Notes: generated from the sequence alone by a model not told the origin. Shown: positions 35,187 to 49,377, numbered from the stretch's first letter. The stretch: DNA of 64,000 bases from Skermania sp. ID1734 (GCF_007489285.1 NZ_VLIY01000010.1:150587-214586), one strand, 5' to 3'. Numbers and translations: made by a program.

Positions 35187-35917
35187 CGGGATACTGCGTC
35201 CAGCGCCTCGGGAAGTGTGAATCGTCCCGCATACAGCGCCTTCCCGACGATCGATCCCTCGACACCGTTGCCGACCAGACCGGCGATCGCGCGCAGGTCG
35301 TCCAGTGTCGACACGCCCCCGGAAGCGATCACGGGTGCGCTGGTAGCGGCGCAAACCTGCCGCAGCAGTTCGAGGTTCGGGCCAGTGAGCGTGCCGTCCT
35401 TGGTGACGTCGGTGACGACGTAACGGGCGCATCCGTCTTTGTCGAGCCGCTCCAGCACCTCCCACAGGTCACCGCCGTCGCTGACCCAGCCGCGGCCGCG
35501 CAGGCGCCACTGCCCGTCGATCAGCTTGACGTCGAGTCCGACGGCGATGCGCTCGCCGTGTTCGGCGATGGCCCGTGCGCACCATTCGGGATTCTCGATC
35601 GCGGCCGTGCCCAGATTCACCCGCGCGCATCCGGTGGCCAGGGCCGCGGCCAGCGAGTCGTCGTCGCGGATACCGCCGGAGAGTTCGACCTTGACGTCCA
35701 GCTCGCCAACCACCTCGGCCAGCAGTTCGCGGTTGGAACCCCGCCCGAACGCGGCGTCGAGGTCCACCAGATGCACCCACTCGGCGCCGTCGTGTTGCCA
35801 CGCCAAGGCGGCGTCGCGGGGAGATCCGTAGTGGGTTTCGCTGCCGGCTTCGCCTTGGACGAGGCGCACGGCCTCTCCATTGGCAACGTCAACAGCAGGC
35901 AAAAGGACGAGGCTCAC
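35183..35917 (-). CDS. priA: ProFAR isomerase, probably bifunctional PriA (HisA/TrpF)
   Basis: 244 residues from GTG 35917 ([16 protein letters not shown]). Beta/alpha barrel with catalytic Asp in [15 protein letters not shown] and in [16 protein letters not shown]; phosphate sites at ELSGGIRDD and [11 protein letters not shown]. In actinobacteria lacking trpF this gene encodes PriA, which isomerises both ProFAR (histidine) and phosphoribosylanthranilate (tryptophan). No trpF occurs in the trp cluster at 22-27 kb, consistent with the dual role; whether it is absent elsewhere cannot be seen here. Confidence 0.93.
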   Translation of the reverse strand: MSLVLLPAVDVANGEAVRLVQGEAGSETHYGSPRDAALAWQHDGAEWVHLVDLDAAFGRGSNRELLAEVVGELDVKVELSGGIRDDDSLAAALATGCARVNLGTAAIENPEWCARAIAEHGERIAVGLDVKLIDGQWRLRGRGWVSDGGDLWEVLERLDKDGCARYVVTDVTKDGTLTGPNLELLRQVCAATSAPVIASGGVSTLDDLRAIAGLVGNGVEGSIVGKALYAGRFTLPEALDAVSR

Positions 35918-35939
35918 GCGGTCAGAGCCTACTGCACCG

Positions 35940-36191
35940 CTATTCGTGTGGACGCTGGTCACTCCCGTCGACGTCCTTGAAGGCACGATTAGTGATCCGT
36001 GTCGCAACGGTGCCCATGGCGACGATGGCGGCGATCACCCCGGCCACTGCGATGCCGAGGCCGACGTCGGGTCCCGGCCGGACGATGCCGATGATGATTG
36101 CGGTGATCAACAGCACGATCATGGCCGCGCCGATCGAAAGAACCGCAAGTTTGCCGTAGGAGAAACGCGGCGGAATATTGGGCGTGTTCAT
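35940..36191 (-). CDS. Small membrane protein within the his operon
   Basis: 83 residues from ATG 36191, overlapping the hisH stop (ATGA). Two transmembrane helices (about 17-38 and 44-64), with a polar tail [18 protein letters not shown]. Position between hisH and priA and the ATGA overlap indicate co-translation with hisH. I do not recognise a domain; other actinobacteria also have an uncharacterised membrane protein near hisH. Confidence 0.8.
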   Translation of the reverse strand: MNTPNIPPRFSYGKLAVLSIGAAMIVLLITAIIIGIVRPGPDVGLGIAVAGVIAAIVAMGTVATRITNRAFKDVDGSDQRPHE

Positions 36192-36823
36192 AAGCTCTGC
36201 ACCCAATTTCGCAGCAGTTCTGCCCCGGCGTCGCCCGACTTCTCCGGGTGGAACTGGGTCGCTGAGAGAGGCCCGTTCTCAACCGCGGCCAGGAACTTTC
36301 CGCCGTGCTCGGCCCAGGTCAGCTTGGCCGGAGCGAATGTTTCGGAAGGCAGCATGTCCCAACTCTGTGCCGCATAGCTGTGCACGAAGTAGAAGCGGGT
36401 GTCCGCGTCGATGCCGGCGAACAGCATGCTGTCTGGTGGCGCCTCGACCGTGTTCCAGCCCATGTGCGGCAGCACCGACGCGTTCAGGCGGTCCACGGTG
36501 CCCGGCCACTCACCGCAGCCCTGCGTTTCGACGCCGAATTCGACGCCGCGCTCGAACAGGATCTGCATCCCGACGCAGATGCCCAGCACCGGACGCGAAC
36601 CGGCAAGCCGCTTACCGATGATCCGCTCCCCCTTCACGGCCCGCAGTCCCGACATGCACGCCTCGAAAGCGCCGACGCCCGGAACCACCAGGCCGTCGGC
36701 CTCCAGCGCAATGTGCGGGTCGGAGGTGACGGTGACATCCGCGCCGACGCGGGCCAAGGCCCGGCTCGCCGAATGCAGGTTGCCCGAACCGTAATCGAGT
36801 AGCGCGACGGACTTGGAAGCCAC
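36188..36823 (-). CDS. hisH: Imidazole glycerol phosphate synthase glutaminase subunit
   Basis: 211 residues. Class I glutamine amidotransferase supplying ammonia to HisF. Catalytic triad: Cys in [13 protein letters not shown], His and Glu in [11 protein letters not shown]-terminal [18 protein letters not shown] and [12 protein letters not shown] are typical. GTG 36823 lies 3 nt after the hisB stop. Confidence 0.96.
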   Translation of the reverse strand: MASKSVALLDYGSGNLHSASRALARVGADVTVTSDPHIALEADGLVVPGVGAFEACMSGLRAVKGERIIGKRLAGSRPVLGICVGMQILFERGVEFGVETQGCGEWPGTVDRLNASVLPHMGWNTVEAPPDSMLFAGIDADTRFYFVHSYAAQSWDMLPSETFAPAKLTWAEHGGKFLAAVENGPLSATQFHPEKSGDAGAELLRNWVQSL

Positions 36824-36825
36824 GG

Positions 36826-39901
<3,076 letters not shown>

Positions 39902-39957
39902 AGCGATTCCTTCGGGTCGACGGTGATCAGTACCGATTATCCCGGATGGGCAAGTCG

Positions 39958-41046
39958 TTATCCGAATTCCACCCGCTGACCGAGGTAACGCTCGTAGCCT
40001 TCGAACGCTTTCGCGATCGCCGCATGGTCGCGTTTGCGCAGCGTCACCAGCGGCATCACGTCCAGAACCGTCTTGGTTTTCGATGCCGACTTCCGCTTCC
40101 AGGTGCCGACCACCCGGCCGTCGCGGACGATGGTCGCGCGGAACATGCCGTTGCCGCCGGGCACGATGGCCTGCACGTGGTCGTCGGCGACCATGAGCGA
40201 GCGATCCTTGTAGCCCAGCAGGTACTCGTCGAATCCCGGCAGCACGAGCACGCCGGTGGCGGGTCCGATACCGGCAGCCTGCGGCCCGGCGAACATCTCG
40301 GTGCCGTCGACCTCCACCGGGACCACGTCCGGACCGGCTGCCGCGATCGCCGTGCGCGCCTCCCCCAGTCCGAAACCTGTCCACCCCGCGAAGTCCTTGA
40401 GCGTGGCCGGGCCGTGACTGCGGAAGTAGCGCGTCGCCAGCGTCGCCATGGCCTCTTCTCGATCGGGCCGATTCGGATTCGGCGCCCATTCGTCGAGGAG
40501 AACGAAGGTCTGCTCGGTGCCGATGTTCGGACCGATACAGGTCACGCCCAATTGGCTTGCGTACCAGAGCAAGTGGTAGCCCCGCTGCGCGGTGGTGGTG
40601 ATCCCGGCCTGTTCGATGGCCGCCAGGCACTTCGCTCGCGTCAGTTGGTTGCCGCCGGTAAGTGCGGCCGCGAGCGCATCCACTGCACGGTTGGCGGTCG
40701 CCTCGTCGAGCCCGTTGTTCCGGCGTCGATATTCGGCCCCGGCGAGCGCTTTGACGCCGGTGAGTTCGAGCATCCAGCGCGCGTCTCGCGCCGGAACGAA
40801 ATGAACGGTTCCGCGCATCGGCCAGGTGCGCAGAGCCTCTCGCCTCTCGAGGCCGGCGCGCACGTCGGCGATGGTGAAATCCGGCAGCCGGACGCCGAGC
40901 GACCACAATCCACTACCGAGGTCCTGCGCCTGCATGGCGCCGAACCACTCGACGACGCCGGCGACCGAATCGAATCGCGGCGCTGAACCGTCGAGCAGCA
41001 GGCTGCGCATCCGCAGTCCGAGGGCCTCCGTCGCCGATAGCTTCAC
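39958..41046 (-). CDS. Winged-helix DNA-binding protein (HTH_42 / YcaQ-AlkX-like)
   Basis: 362 residues if started at GTG 41046 ([17 protein letters not shown]); the frame continues to 41151. The family (PF06224) has tandem winged helices; members such as YcaQ/AlkX act on DNA crosslinks or alkylated bases. Visible landmarks: [64 protein letters not shown] and [19 protein letters not shown]. Rv1598c/Rv1597-like genes lie at the same place in mycobacteria. The exact substrate is unknown. Confidence 0.85.
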   Translation of the reverse strand: MKLSATEALGLRMRSLLLDGSAPRFDSVAGVVEWFGAMQAQDLGSGLWSLGVRLPDFTIADVRAGLERREALRTWPMRGTVHFVPARDARWMLELTGVKALAGAEYRRRNNGLDEATANRAVDALAAALTGGNQLTRAKCLAAIEQAGITTTAQRGYHLLWYASQLGVTCIGPNIGTEQTFVLLDEWAPNPNRPDREEAMATLATRYFRSHGPATLKDFAGWTGFGLGEARTAIAAAGPDVVPVEVDGTEMFAGPQAAGIGPATGVLVLPGFDEYLLGYKDRSLMVADDHVQAIVPGGNGMFRATIVRDGRVVGTWKRKSASKTKTVLDVMPLVTLRKRDHAAIAKAFEGYERYLGQRVEFG

Positions 41047-41152
41047 CCCTGAAGTTCTACGCGATAGGTCCGACACGTGCCCCGCTGTCGAAGCTGTTGA
41101 CACGTCGGCCATCGGGGCAATGCTTGAAGGATCTCGGTAAAGGAGGTTCACG

Positions 41153-41761
41153 ATGAGCCTGTTCTACTCGATCGCCTACCGGGTCGGATTCACGCCGTGG
41201 GAACGCGGCGGCGGAATTGCGGAGTCCGAGACCGACCGCATGCTCGACAAGGTCGAAGCCGAACGGGAGGGCCGCACCGGTCGTGCGCTCGACCTCGGCT
41301 GCGGATCCGGCCCCTACACGGTCCATCTCGCCCAGCGTGGATGGCTCGCTACGGGCGTCGATCAGGTCGATCGCGCGCTCGAACGAGCCCGCAAGCGTGC
41401 GGTCGACGCGGGCGTGAGCGTGGATTTCGTCCGTGCCGACGTCACGAAACTGACCGCCGCCGACGTCGGTAGCGGGTTCGAACTTTTCGTCGACCGCGGC
41501 TGTTTCCACAGTCTCACCGACGCCGAACGCGCCGACTACGGCCGCTGTGTGACCGCGCTGGCCGCGCCGACGGCGGATTTCATCCTGTTCTCCTTCCAGC
41601 CCGGCCTACCTCGGCCACTGCCGCGCGGAGCGGTGCGCGCCGACGTGGAAGGCGCGTTCGCCGGCTGGAGTGTTGTCGAGAGCCATCCCGCGCCGACCGA
41701 CCGCATGCCGGCCCCACTGAAGAAGGCCAAGCCAACCTGGTACCTCCTGCACCGCGGCTGA
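41153..41761 (+). CDS. Class I SAM-dependent methyltransferase
   Basis: 202 residues; ATG 41153 with AAAGGAGG 6 nt upstream. SAM-binding motif I ALDLGCGSGPYTVHLAQRGW, acidic residue after the second strand (TGVDQVD), VRADVTKL and a motif IV-like FELFVDRGCFHSL. Substrate unknown. A perfect TTGACA at 41097-41102 may be its -35 box, though no good -10 follows. Convergent with nadC, whose stop is 6 bp away. Confidence 0.88.
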   Translation: MSLFYSIAYRVGFTPWERGGGIAESETDRMLDKVEAEREGRTGRALDLGCGSGPYTVHLAQRGWLATGVDQVDRALERARKRAVDAGVSVDFVRADVTKLTAADVGSGFELFVDRGCFHSLTDAERADYGRCVTALAAPTADFILFSFQPGLPRPLPRGAVRADVEGAFAGWSVVESHPAPTDRMPAPLKKAKPTWYLLHRG

Positions 41762-41767
41762 GATCCG

Positions 41768-42622
41768 CTACATGTCCAAACCGAGATCCAACACCCGCAC
41801 CGAGTGCGTCAACGCGCCCACCGCGAGGTAGTCGACGCCGGTGCGGGCGTAGTCGCCGGCCACGTCGAGGGTCAGCCCGCCCGACGACTCCAGCTTTGTG
41901 CCTGGCGATTTCGCGTTGCGCCGCTGCACGGCCGACTGCGTCTGCCACAGCGGAAAGTTGTCGAGCAGCACCAGTTCCACGCCCGCGTCCAGCACCGCGT
42001 CGAGCTGCTCGAGGCTGTCTACCTCGACCTCGCATGGCAAATCAGGCGCCATCGTCCGCACCGCTTCCAGCGCCGCCACCACCGATCCGGCGGCGACGAC
42101 GTGGTTGTCCTTGATCAGCGCCGCATCGCCGAGACCCATGCGGTGGTTCACCCCGCCCCCGGCCCGCACCGCATACTTTTCCAGAGATCGCAGCCCCGGC
42201 AACGTCTTCCGAGTGTCACGGATCCGGCAGTCGGTGCCCTCGACCGCTCGTACCCAGGCCGCGGTAGCGGTCGCGATGCCGGACAGGTGGCACATCAGGT
42301 TCAGCATGGTGCGCTCGGCGGTCAGCAGCGCGCGGGTCGGCGCCTGAACGGTCAGCACCGACTCACCCGGCGAAACTGCGCTGCCATCGTCGACGCGGTC
42401 GAGCACCGCGTAGTTGCCCGCGCCGATCACCTCGTCGAGCACCAGCAACGCCACGTCGATACCCGCGACCACCCCGGATTCCCGCGCGACCACAGCTGCT
42501 TTCGCGCGGGCGTCCTCGGGTACCGTCGCGACGCTGGTCACGTCCGGCCCGTACCGCAGGTCCTCGTCGAGCGCGGTTAGGATGACCCGTACTACCTCGC
42601 CGACGTCAAGTCCGGAGTCCAT
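41768..42622 (-). CDS. nadC: Nicotinate-nucleotide pyrophosphorylase (quinolinate PRTase)
   Basis: 284 residues. It converts quinolinate and PRPP to nicotinate mononucleotide. Signature segments: LTVQAPTRALLTAERTMLNLMCHLSGIAT, CRIRDTRKTLPGLRSLEKYAVRAGGGVNHRMGLGDAALIKDNHV and CEVEVDSLEQLDAVLDAGVELVLLDNF, with SSGGLTLDVAGDYARTGVDYLAVGALTHS at the end. Last gene of nadABC; starts 3 nt after the nadB stop. Confidence 0.97.
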   Translation of the reverse strand: MDSGLDVGEVVRVILTALDEDLRYGPDVTSVATVPEDARAKAAVVARESGVVAGIDVALLVLDEVIGAGNYAVLDRVDDGSAVSPGESVLTVQAPTRALLTAERTMLNLMCHLSGIATATAAWVRAVEGTDCRIRDTRKTLPGLRSLEKYAVRAGGGVNHRMGLGDAALIKDNHVVAAGSVVAALEAVRTMAPDLPCEVEVDSLEQLDAVLDAGVELVLLDNFPLWQTQSAVQRRNAKSPGTKLESSGGLTLDVAGDYARTGVDYLAVGALTHSVRVLDLGLDM

Positions 42623-42625
42623 GTT

Positions 42626-44182
42626 CTAATCCACTCCCGCCAATTCCAGGGCGTCACTGCGTAATTGACCGTCGGCATCCATCCGGATCGAAATGCTGTG
42701 CCTTGCAGCGCGATCAGTATCCGGATAGTCCGAGCGGGTATGACAACCGCGGCTCTCGGTCCGTTTCAGCGCCGCGGCAATCAAGACCCGGGCCGTCAGG
42801 GTCAGTGCCGAATCCTCCAGCTCCCCAACACTACTGGCCGTGATCGGCCGTGCGGCACCCAGCTCGCCAGCGGCACCGGCGAGCCCACCGCCGTCGCGCA
42901 CCACCGACGCGTGCTCGGTCATGAGCCGCTGAACCAGTCCGCGCGGAGCACGGCGAAGCGCCGGAGAATCCGCCGCCCGAACCTCGGCGCGCACATCGCT
43001 ACGCTCGGCAGCGGCGGCGCCCGCCCGTTCCCCCATCACCAGCCCTTCTAGCAAGCTGTTGGACGCCAATCGATTTGCTCCATGCAGCCCGGTCCGCGCG
43101 ACCTCGCCCGCCGCATACAAGCCGGGCACCTCGGTGCGCCCCTGCAGGTCGGTCACCACCCCGCCGCATTGGTAGTGCGCGGCCGGAGCGACCGGGATGA
43201 GTTGTGCGGCCGGGTCGATGCCCGCGGCCAGACACGACGCGGTGATCGTCGGGAATCGTTGAGCGAATTGCGGAATCGAGCGCGCATCGAGATAAACATA
43301 ATCGGCGCCGAGCTCGCGCATCCGGGCGGCGATCGCCTTGGAGACCACGTCACGAGGCGCCAAATCACCGCGCGGATGCACGCCCGCGGTAATCGAATCA
43401 CCGTTCCCGTCAACAAGTCTCGCGCCCTCGCCGCGGACCGCCTCGCTGATCAGTGGCCGGCGCCCCACGCCGCCGGGCGAGAACAACACCGTCGGATGGA
43501 ACTGCACGAACTCGATGTCGGCCACCGCGGCGCCCGCCCGCAGCGCCAATGCCACGCCGTCGGCGGTCGCACCCGCAGGATTGGTGCTGCAGGCGTAGAG
43601 CTGCCCCAGTCCGCCCGTCGCAAGCAACACCGCGGGCGCATGAATCACCCCGGCGCCCTTGTCGGACAACAACTGCAGACCGACCACACCGCCGGAATCG
43701 GTCACCACTCGGGTGGCGGCCGCACCGAACAGCACCGGCAGACCGGCCGCATTCAAGGCCCGCTGCACCTCGGCGCCCGTCGCATCGCCACCGGCGTGAA
43801 TGATCCGCCTGGTGCTGTGTCCGCCCTCGCGAGTTCGCGACACCTGCCCGTCACCGCCGCGGTCGAACACCGCGCCCAAATCCCGAAGCGACGCCACCGC
43901 CTGCCGACCGGCGGCAACTATCGATTCCACGGCCACCTCGTCGCACAACCCAGCTCCCGCCGCGACCGTGTCGGCCACGTGTGAGCCAACCGAATCACCG
44001 CGCGGCGCAACGACAGCGATGCCGCCCTGCGCGTACTGCGTGGAAGTGTCGGTGGGGCCGCCTTTGCTGACGGTCAGGACCCGCAGCCCGCGCACCGAGG
44101 CGGCACGCGCCGCGGTCAGGCCGGCGACGCCGCCGCCGACCACCACGAGATCAGCGCTGGCTTCCCAGGCCGCGCCGGTCAT
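42626..44182 (-). CDS. nadB: L-aspartate oxidase
   Basis: 518 residues from ATG 44182 (GGGGAG 8 nt upstream); GTG 44185 directly before it is an alternative. FAD enzyme oxidising aspartate to iminoaspartate for NadA. Motifs: LVVVGGGVAGLTAARAAS, TSTQYAQGGIAVV, EGGHSTRRIIHAGGDATG, LLATGGLGQLY, FVQFHPTVL, HYQCGGVVTDLQGRTEVPGLYAAGEVARTGLHGANRLASNSLLEGLVMG. The C-terminal helical domain is complete. Confidence 0.97.
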   Translation of the reverse strand: MTGAAWEASADLVVVGGGVAGLTAARAASVRGLRVLTVSKGGPTDTSTQYAQGGIAVVAPRGDSVGSHVADTVAAGAGLCDEVAVESIVAAGRQAVASLRDLGAVFDRGGDGQVSRTREGGHSTRRIIHAGGDATGAEVQRALNAAGLPVLFGAAATRVVTDSGGVVGLQLLSDKGAGVIHAPAVLLATGGLGQLYACSTNPAGATADGVALALRAGAAVADIEFVQFHPTVLFSPGGVGRRPLISEAVRGEGARLVDGNGDSITAGVHPRGDLAPRDVVSKAIAARMRELGADYVYLDARSIPQFAQRFPTITASCLAAGIDPAAQLIPVAPAAHYQCGGVVTDLQGRTEVPGLYAAGEVARTGLHGANRLASNSLLEGLVMGERAGAAAAERSDVRAEVRAADSPALRRAPRGLVQRLMTEHASVVRDGGGLAGAAGELGAARPITASSVGELEDSALTLTARVLIAAALKRTESRGCHTRSDYPDTDRAARHSISIRMDADGQLRSDALELAGVD

Positions 44183-44187
44183 CACGG

Positions 44188-45255
<1,068 letters not shown>

Positions 45256-45289
45256 GGTCGGCTCCTTCGCCGGTTGCTGCGCCCTTCTG

Positions 45290-45312
45290 GTTTTCGACTT
45301 ATGATCGAAAAC
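45290..45312. promoter_or_regulatory. NrtR-type operator overlapping the nrtR -10 box
   Basis: GTTTTCGA (45290-45297), 7-nt spacer, TCGAAAAC (45305-45312): a perfect palindrome with 8-bp arms between divergent nadA and nrtR, the layout expected of an NrtR/NdnR box that controls NAD synthesis. TATGAT (45300-45305), a near-consensus -10 box, lies in its centre, 7 nt before ATG 45313. Confidence 0.75.
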
Positions 45313-46011
45313 ATGCCCCATCGTAGCACCATCCATGAATCGCTCACCGCGGTGTTCCAAGTTCGGCGCCTCGATGCCCGCCCGCACCCCCAACTTGCCG
45401 TCCTGCTCTGGCAGCGCGCGCTGGACCCGCAACAGGGCACCTGGTCGCTTCCGGGCGGCCGATTGGGTGACGACGAGGACCTGACGACGTCAGCGCTGCG
45501 GCAGTTGGCCGAGAAGGTCGATGTGCGCGAGGTCGCGCACCTCGAGCAGTTGTCGGTGTTCAGCGACCCGCATCGGGTGCCCGGGCCACGGCGCATCGCG
45601 TTGGCCTTTCTGGGGCTGGTCCCATTGACCGCCGACCCGCAGCTTCCGTCGGACACCGCCTGGCATCCGGTGGACGATTTGCCGACCATGTCGTTCGACC
45701 ACGGAGTCGTCGTCGCACACGCGCACGCCCGCTTGGCGGCGAAGCTTTCCTACACAAACATCGCGTTCGCACTGGCGCCGGCGGAGTTCACCATGTCGAC
45801 GCTGCGGGAAATTTATTGCGCTGCCTTGGGTTACGACGTGGACACGACGAATCTGCAACGCGTGCTTGGCCGTCGGAAGGTACTCACTCCGACCGGCACC
45901 ACCGCTTCGCCCGGCCGCGCCGGGGGGCGTCCCGCGGCGCTCTATCGATTTACCGATTCGGCGCTGCGGGTGACAGACGAATTCGCCGCACTGCGACCAC
46001 CAGGGAGCTGA
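45313..46011 (+). CDS. nrtR: NrtR-family Nudix-related transcriptional regulator of NAD synthesis
   Basis: 232 residues from ATG 45313 ([11 protein letters not shown]), preferred over ATG 45301 because the latter lies inside the operator/-10. An N-terminal Nudix domain ([25 protein letters not shown]) has a degenerate Nudix box: the REUxEE core reads RQLAEK, as expected for a non-catalytic ADP-ribose sensor. A winged-helix C-terminus follows ([38 protein letters not shown]). NrtR represses nad genes and is released by ADP-ribose or NAD-related ligands. It is divergent from nadABC, as in mycobacteria. Confidence 0.92.
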   Translation: MPHRSTIHESLTAVFQVRRLDARPHPQLAVLLWQRALDPQQGTWSLPGGRLGDDEDLTTSALRQLAEKVDVREVAHLEQLSVFSDPHRVPGPRRIALAFLGLVPLTADPQLPSDTAWHPVDDLPTMSFDHGVVVAHAHARLAAKLSYTNIAFALAPAEFTMSTLREIYCAALGYDVDTTNLQRVLGRRKVLTPTGTTASPGRAGGRPAALYRFTDSALRVTDEFAALRPPGS

Positions 46012-46034
46012 TCAGCACTGCGCCCGCCAGGGAG

Positions 46035-47615
46035 CTAGGCCGCATCGAGCTCGTAGTCGTATCCCCGCCTTCCGGCGGCGCGGTAGCCGGCGATCGCCGC
46101 GATCACCCCAGCGGCCAGCAGCATGATGCCCGACACCAGCAGCGCGATCTGCAGTCCGGAATGGAACGCGGCGTAGGTGGCGTTGATGACCTTGTCGACG
46201 ATCGGGCCGTAGGCCTGCGATGCGGCCTGATCACCGCCCTGCGGCACCTTGCCGGTCTCGATGGCGTCGATCACGATCGCCTGGAAGTTGGCCGGGATGC
46301 CGAGTTGGTTGAGACGGGCGACCAGATCGGAGTTCAACTGCGCGTTGACCATCGATCCGAGCGCCGCCACGCCGACGACGGCACCGACCTGACGCATCGT
46401 GTTGGTGGCCGCGGCAGCCATCCCCGAGTGCGCCGCCGGTACCCCCGACAGCACCGCCGAGGTCAGCGGCACCACGGCGATGCCGAAACCGGCACCGGCC
46501 ACGATGAGGGCCAGCATCAGTGGGACGAATTCCGGTGTGACGCCCAGACAATCGCGGCTCAGCAAAATGCCCAGGCCACCGAGCACACAGCCGGTCACCA
46601 TCGGCACCACCGAACTGCTCAGCGCCACCCAGAAACCGGACGCGAGCGAGCCCAAGATGATGGCGGCCGCCATCGGCGCGAAAATCGCCGCGGTACGCCA
46701 GCCGGAGTAACCCACTACCTCCTGCAGATACAGCGCCGTGAAAAAGAAGATGGAAAAGATGCCGAAGTACACGGTGAACGCGACGATCAGTGCGCTGCGC
46801 ACCAGCGGCGGGCGCAGGTAGCGAAAATTCAACAGCGGGTTGGTCGCTCGCAGTTCGACGAAGACGAACCCGGCCAGCGCCACCGCACCGACGGCGAACA
46901 GCACCAACACCGACGTCGCGTCGTAACCGATCTCCTCACCGGAAATCGCCGCATATATGACGCAAGCGAGACCCGTTGCGCCTAGGACGAATCCGGCGAA
47001 GTCGCTGCGACCCGACTGCGGGTCGGCGCTCTCGGGCACATAGACCCAGGCCGCCACCAGCACCACGACACCGATGATCAGGTTGAACCAGAAGACCGCC
47101 CGCCAATCGAACGCACCGACGAGCAGACCACCGATCACCGGACCTAATGCCAACGCCAGGCCCGACACCGCCGCCCATGCGCCCAGCGCCTTGGCCCGGG
47201 TGCCGCGGTCGGGGAAGATGTGCCGGATCACCGACAGCGTCCCCGGCTCGGAGGCCGCGGCGCCGATGCCCATGACCGCGCGCCCGGCGATCAGCCACGC
47301 CGACGTGCCGGCAACCGCCGCCAGCACGGAACCGATACAGAAGACGACGATTCCGCCGATCATGATTCGCTTGCGCCCGAACCGGTCCCCCATCGTCCCC
47401 GCGGTGAGCATCAGGCTCGCGAACACGAGCGTGTAGGCATTGACCACCCATTGCAGCGACACCACGCCGGCATGCAAGTCGGACTGGATGTCGCCGAGTG
47501 CGACGCTGACGATCGTCGTGTCGAGGAACGTCAGAAACAGGACCGCCGTGACCGCGGCGAGTGCTATTCGCGGATGCGCGGCCTCCTCGGCCGTTTCCGC
47601 GCTCACCTCGGACAA
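46035..47615 (-). CDS. MFS multidrug exporter, DHA2 (EmrB/QacA) family, 14 helices
   Basis: 526 residues. The first 20 are polar, then FLDTTIVSVALGDIQSDLHAGVVSLQWVVNAYTLVFASLMLTAGTMGDRFGRKR carries the DHA2 signature (D1 DTTIVNVAL-like) and motif A. The helix near 120-140 holds motif C-like PGTLSVIRHIFP. About fourteen helices are visible, ending in AGYRAAGRRGYDYELDAA. The apparent start is TTG 47615; GTG 47606 is possible. It follows the MTB12-like gene closely, so they may be co-transcribed. Confidence 0.9.
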   Translation of the reverse strand: MSEVSAETAEEAAHPRIALAAVTAVLFLTFLDTTIVSVALGDIQSDLHAGVVSLQWVVNAYTLVFASLMLTAGTMGDRFGRKRIMIGGIVVFCIGSVLAAVAGTSAWLIAGRAVMGIGAAASEPGTLSVIRHIFPDRGTRAKALGAWAAVSGLALALGPVIGGLLVGAFDWRAVFWFNLIIGVVVLVAAWVYVPESADPQSGRSDFAGFVLGATGLACVIYAAISGEEIGYDATSVLVLFAVGAVALAGFVFVELRATNPLLNFRYLRPPLVRSALIVAFTVYFGIFSIFFFTALYLQEVVGYSGWRTAAIFAPMAAAIILGSLASGFWVALSSSVVPMVTGCVLGGLGILLSRDCLGVTPEFVPLMLALIVAGAGFGIAVVPLTSAVLSGVPAAHSGMAAAATNTMRQVGAVVGVAALGSMVNAQLNSDLVARLNQLGIPANFQAIVIDAIETGKVPQGGDQAASQAYGPIVDKVINATYAAFHSGLQIALLVSGIMLLAAGVIAAIAGYRAAGRRGYDYELDAA

Positions 47616-47616
47616 C

Positions 47617-48168
47617 TCAGCGCGTGGTCGGCGTAACGGACGTGCTGGCGCTGCACGCCGGCTGGGGGTTCTGCTCGAGCGCCATCAGCGCACAGAAGCT
47701 CGCCTGCGCGACCTTCCACTGGCCGTCTACCTGCACCGCGGCCCCCTGCTGGTTCTGCAGCGCCGGGGTGCCGTTCAGCGACACCGTGTAGACCACGTTG
47801 GCATGGTCGGGCGCGGTGATGGTCACCTTCGACACCGTCGCGGTCGTGCCCTTCGCCATCGGCGAGTTCGCCTGGGCGTTGATGGTCGGCGCGAACGCCT
47901 GCCCGTTCTCGAGCAGTTCGATCTTCTTGTCCGCCGGAGTGTTGCCGTCGAAGAAAGTCACGTACGCGTCGGTCACCTTCTTGACGGTGGCCTCGTCGGC
48001 GGGAGACCCCGCGATGGCGCTGGTCGTCTGGGCCGCGGCCGTGGTGCTGCTGGCTGCGCCGGATGAGTTGTTCGAGCTCGAGCATGCTGTCCCACCGAAC
48101 AGCACCAAAGCGGTGGCTGCGGTCACGTACCCCGCGAGCCGAATGCGGTGCAGATAGTTGTCGCGCAT
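47617..48168 (-). CDS. MTB12-like lipoprotein
   Basis: 183 residues from ATG 48168 (MRDNYLHRIRLAG). The signal peptide has a lipobox ending VLFGGTAC at about residue 28, then a Ser/Ala/Thr-rich linker (SSSNNSSGAASSTTAAAQTTS). The folded part matches the low-molecular-weight antigen MTB12 C-terminal domain: ATVKKVTDAYVTFFDGNTPADKKIELLENGQAFAPTINAQ, then VYTVSLNGTPALQNQQGAAVQVDGQWKVAQASFCALM. Surface antigens of unknown function, typical of Mycobacteriales. Confidence 0.9.
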   Translation of the reverse strand: MRDNYLHRIRLAGYVTAATALVLFGGTACSSSNNSSGAASSTTAAAQTTSAIAGSPADEATVKKVTDAYVTFFDGNTPADKKIELLENGQAFAPTINAQANSPMAKGTTATVSKVTITAPDHANVVYTVSLNGTPALQNQQGAAVQVDGQWKVAQASFCALMALEQNPQPACSASTSVTPTTR

Positions 48169-48282
48169 TGCCGGTCCCCTTTCAGCGCCGACGGCGTGTG
48201 GCGGCGCTTGGATACCCGTTTCCCCTTCCATTTTTACTTGTCCCGGCAAACAAATTGTGGATTTACCTGATCAAAGATGCGC

Positions 48283-49377
48283 TCATGCCCGGCTGCGCGT
48301 CCCGACCTGCCGCTTTGCCACCCGACGGGCTACCTCGGCCGCGTCCCGGCCCACGCCGCCGACGAGCATCGATGCGAACGCGTACTGGAATGGCAGGCCA
48401 ACGAAGTACAGGCCGGCGTGGCCGTCGACGGCGCCGTGCGACTGCTCCGGCCAGCCGTCGGGTCCGCACACCGGGAAGTCGATCCACGACGTGTCGTTGC
48501 GGAAACCTGTGCACCAGATAATGTTTCGCGGCTCCAGCACGGAATCGTCGGCCAGGACCGGCAGCCCGCCGTACACACCGACCACTTTGTCCCCGACATG
48601 GGTCACGCCTGCGGCCGCGAGGTGCGCCGACTTGACCCGCAGCAGCGGCCCGCCGCCGGTGCGGACCTGTGTGCGCAAGGCGCGGCCCATCGGAGTGCGT
48701 TCGGTCAGTAAGTGATTGGCAGCGAACCACATGATCGGCAGCATCACTCGCGCCGCGCCGCCCTCGATGTCGAAGGGCAACTCGCCGCGGATGGGTCCGG
48801 CCGCCATGGTGGGGTGGGTGGCGGCGACCTCGAGCGCGATGTCGGCGCCGCTGTGCGACATGCCGACCACCAGCACCGGGCCCGGCAGCAGTTGGCCGGG
48901 ATTGCGGTAGCGGCTCGAGTGCAGCTGCCGGATTCCCGGGTCGAGTTCGGCGGCAAACGTCGGAATGTGCGGGGTGCGCCAACCACCGGTTGCGACAACC
49001 ACATTCCGCGCAGCAAAACTGCCGCTGTCGGTTATCACGAGGTAGTCATCGCCGCTGGGTTGCAGTCGCTGCACCCGGACCCCGGTGTGCACCGGCAGTT
49101 GAAATCGCTGGGCATACGCCTCGAGGTAATCGGCCATGTCATCTTTGGTCGGCCACGACCAAGCAAGACCCGGCATGTCCCATCCGGGTAGCGAGTCGTA
49201 CTTGGCCGGGCTGTACAGACGCAGCGAATCGTAACGGCGACGCCAGATGTCGCCGACGCGTGCGTCGGCTTCCAGTACCGCGAACTCCACCCCGCGCTCG
49301 GCCAAGTGGTAAGCGGTAGCGAGTCCGGCCTGGCCGGCTCCGATGATGAGTGTGTCGATATCACGTGTGGTGGTCAT
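48283..49377 (-). CDS. Flavin-dependent monooxygenase / FAD-NAD(P) oxidoreductase
   Basis: 364 residues from ATG 49377 (MTTTRDIDTLIIGAGQAGLATAYHLAERG). Two dinucleotide-binding motifs are present: FAD site IIGAGQAG and NADPH site VLVVGMSHSGADIALEVAA. VVVATGGWRTPHIP and IIWCTGFRNDTSWIDFP are typical of the CzcO/YUC-like group of flavoproteins. These oxygenate small nucleophilic or carbonyl substrates; the substrate is not evident. Stand-alone. Confidence 0.9.
   Translation of the reverse strand: MTTTRDIDTLIIGAGQAGLATAYHLAERGVEFAVLEADARVGDIWRRRYDSLRLYSPAKYDSLPGWDMPGLAWSWPTKDDMADYLEAYAQRFQLPVHTGVRVQRLQPSGDDYLVITDSGSFAARNVVVATGGWRTPHIPTFAAELDPGIRQLHSSRYRNPGQLLPGPVLVVGMSHSGADIALEVAATHPTMAAGPIRGELPFDIEGGAARVMLPIMWFAANHLLTERTPMGRALRTQVRTGGGPLLRVKSAHLAAAGVTHVGDKVVGVYGGLPVLADDSVLEPRNIIWCTGFRNDTSWIDFPVCGPDGWPEQSHGAVDGHAGLYFVGLPFQYAFASMLVGGVGRDAAEVARRVAKRQVGTRSRA

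Noticed and set aside
35183..35917. Independent trpF gene
   Set aside because: The protein is a HisA-type barrel in the his operon; a dual role (PriA) explains it better.
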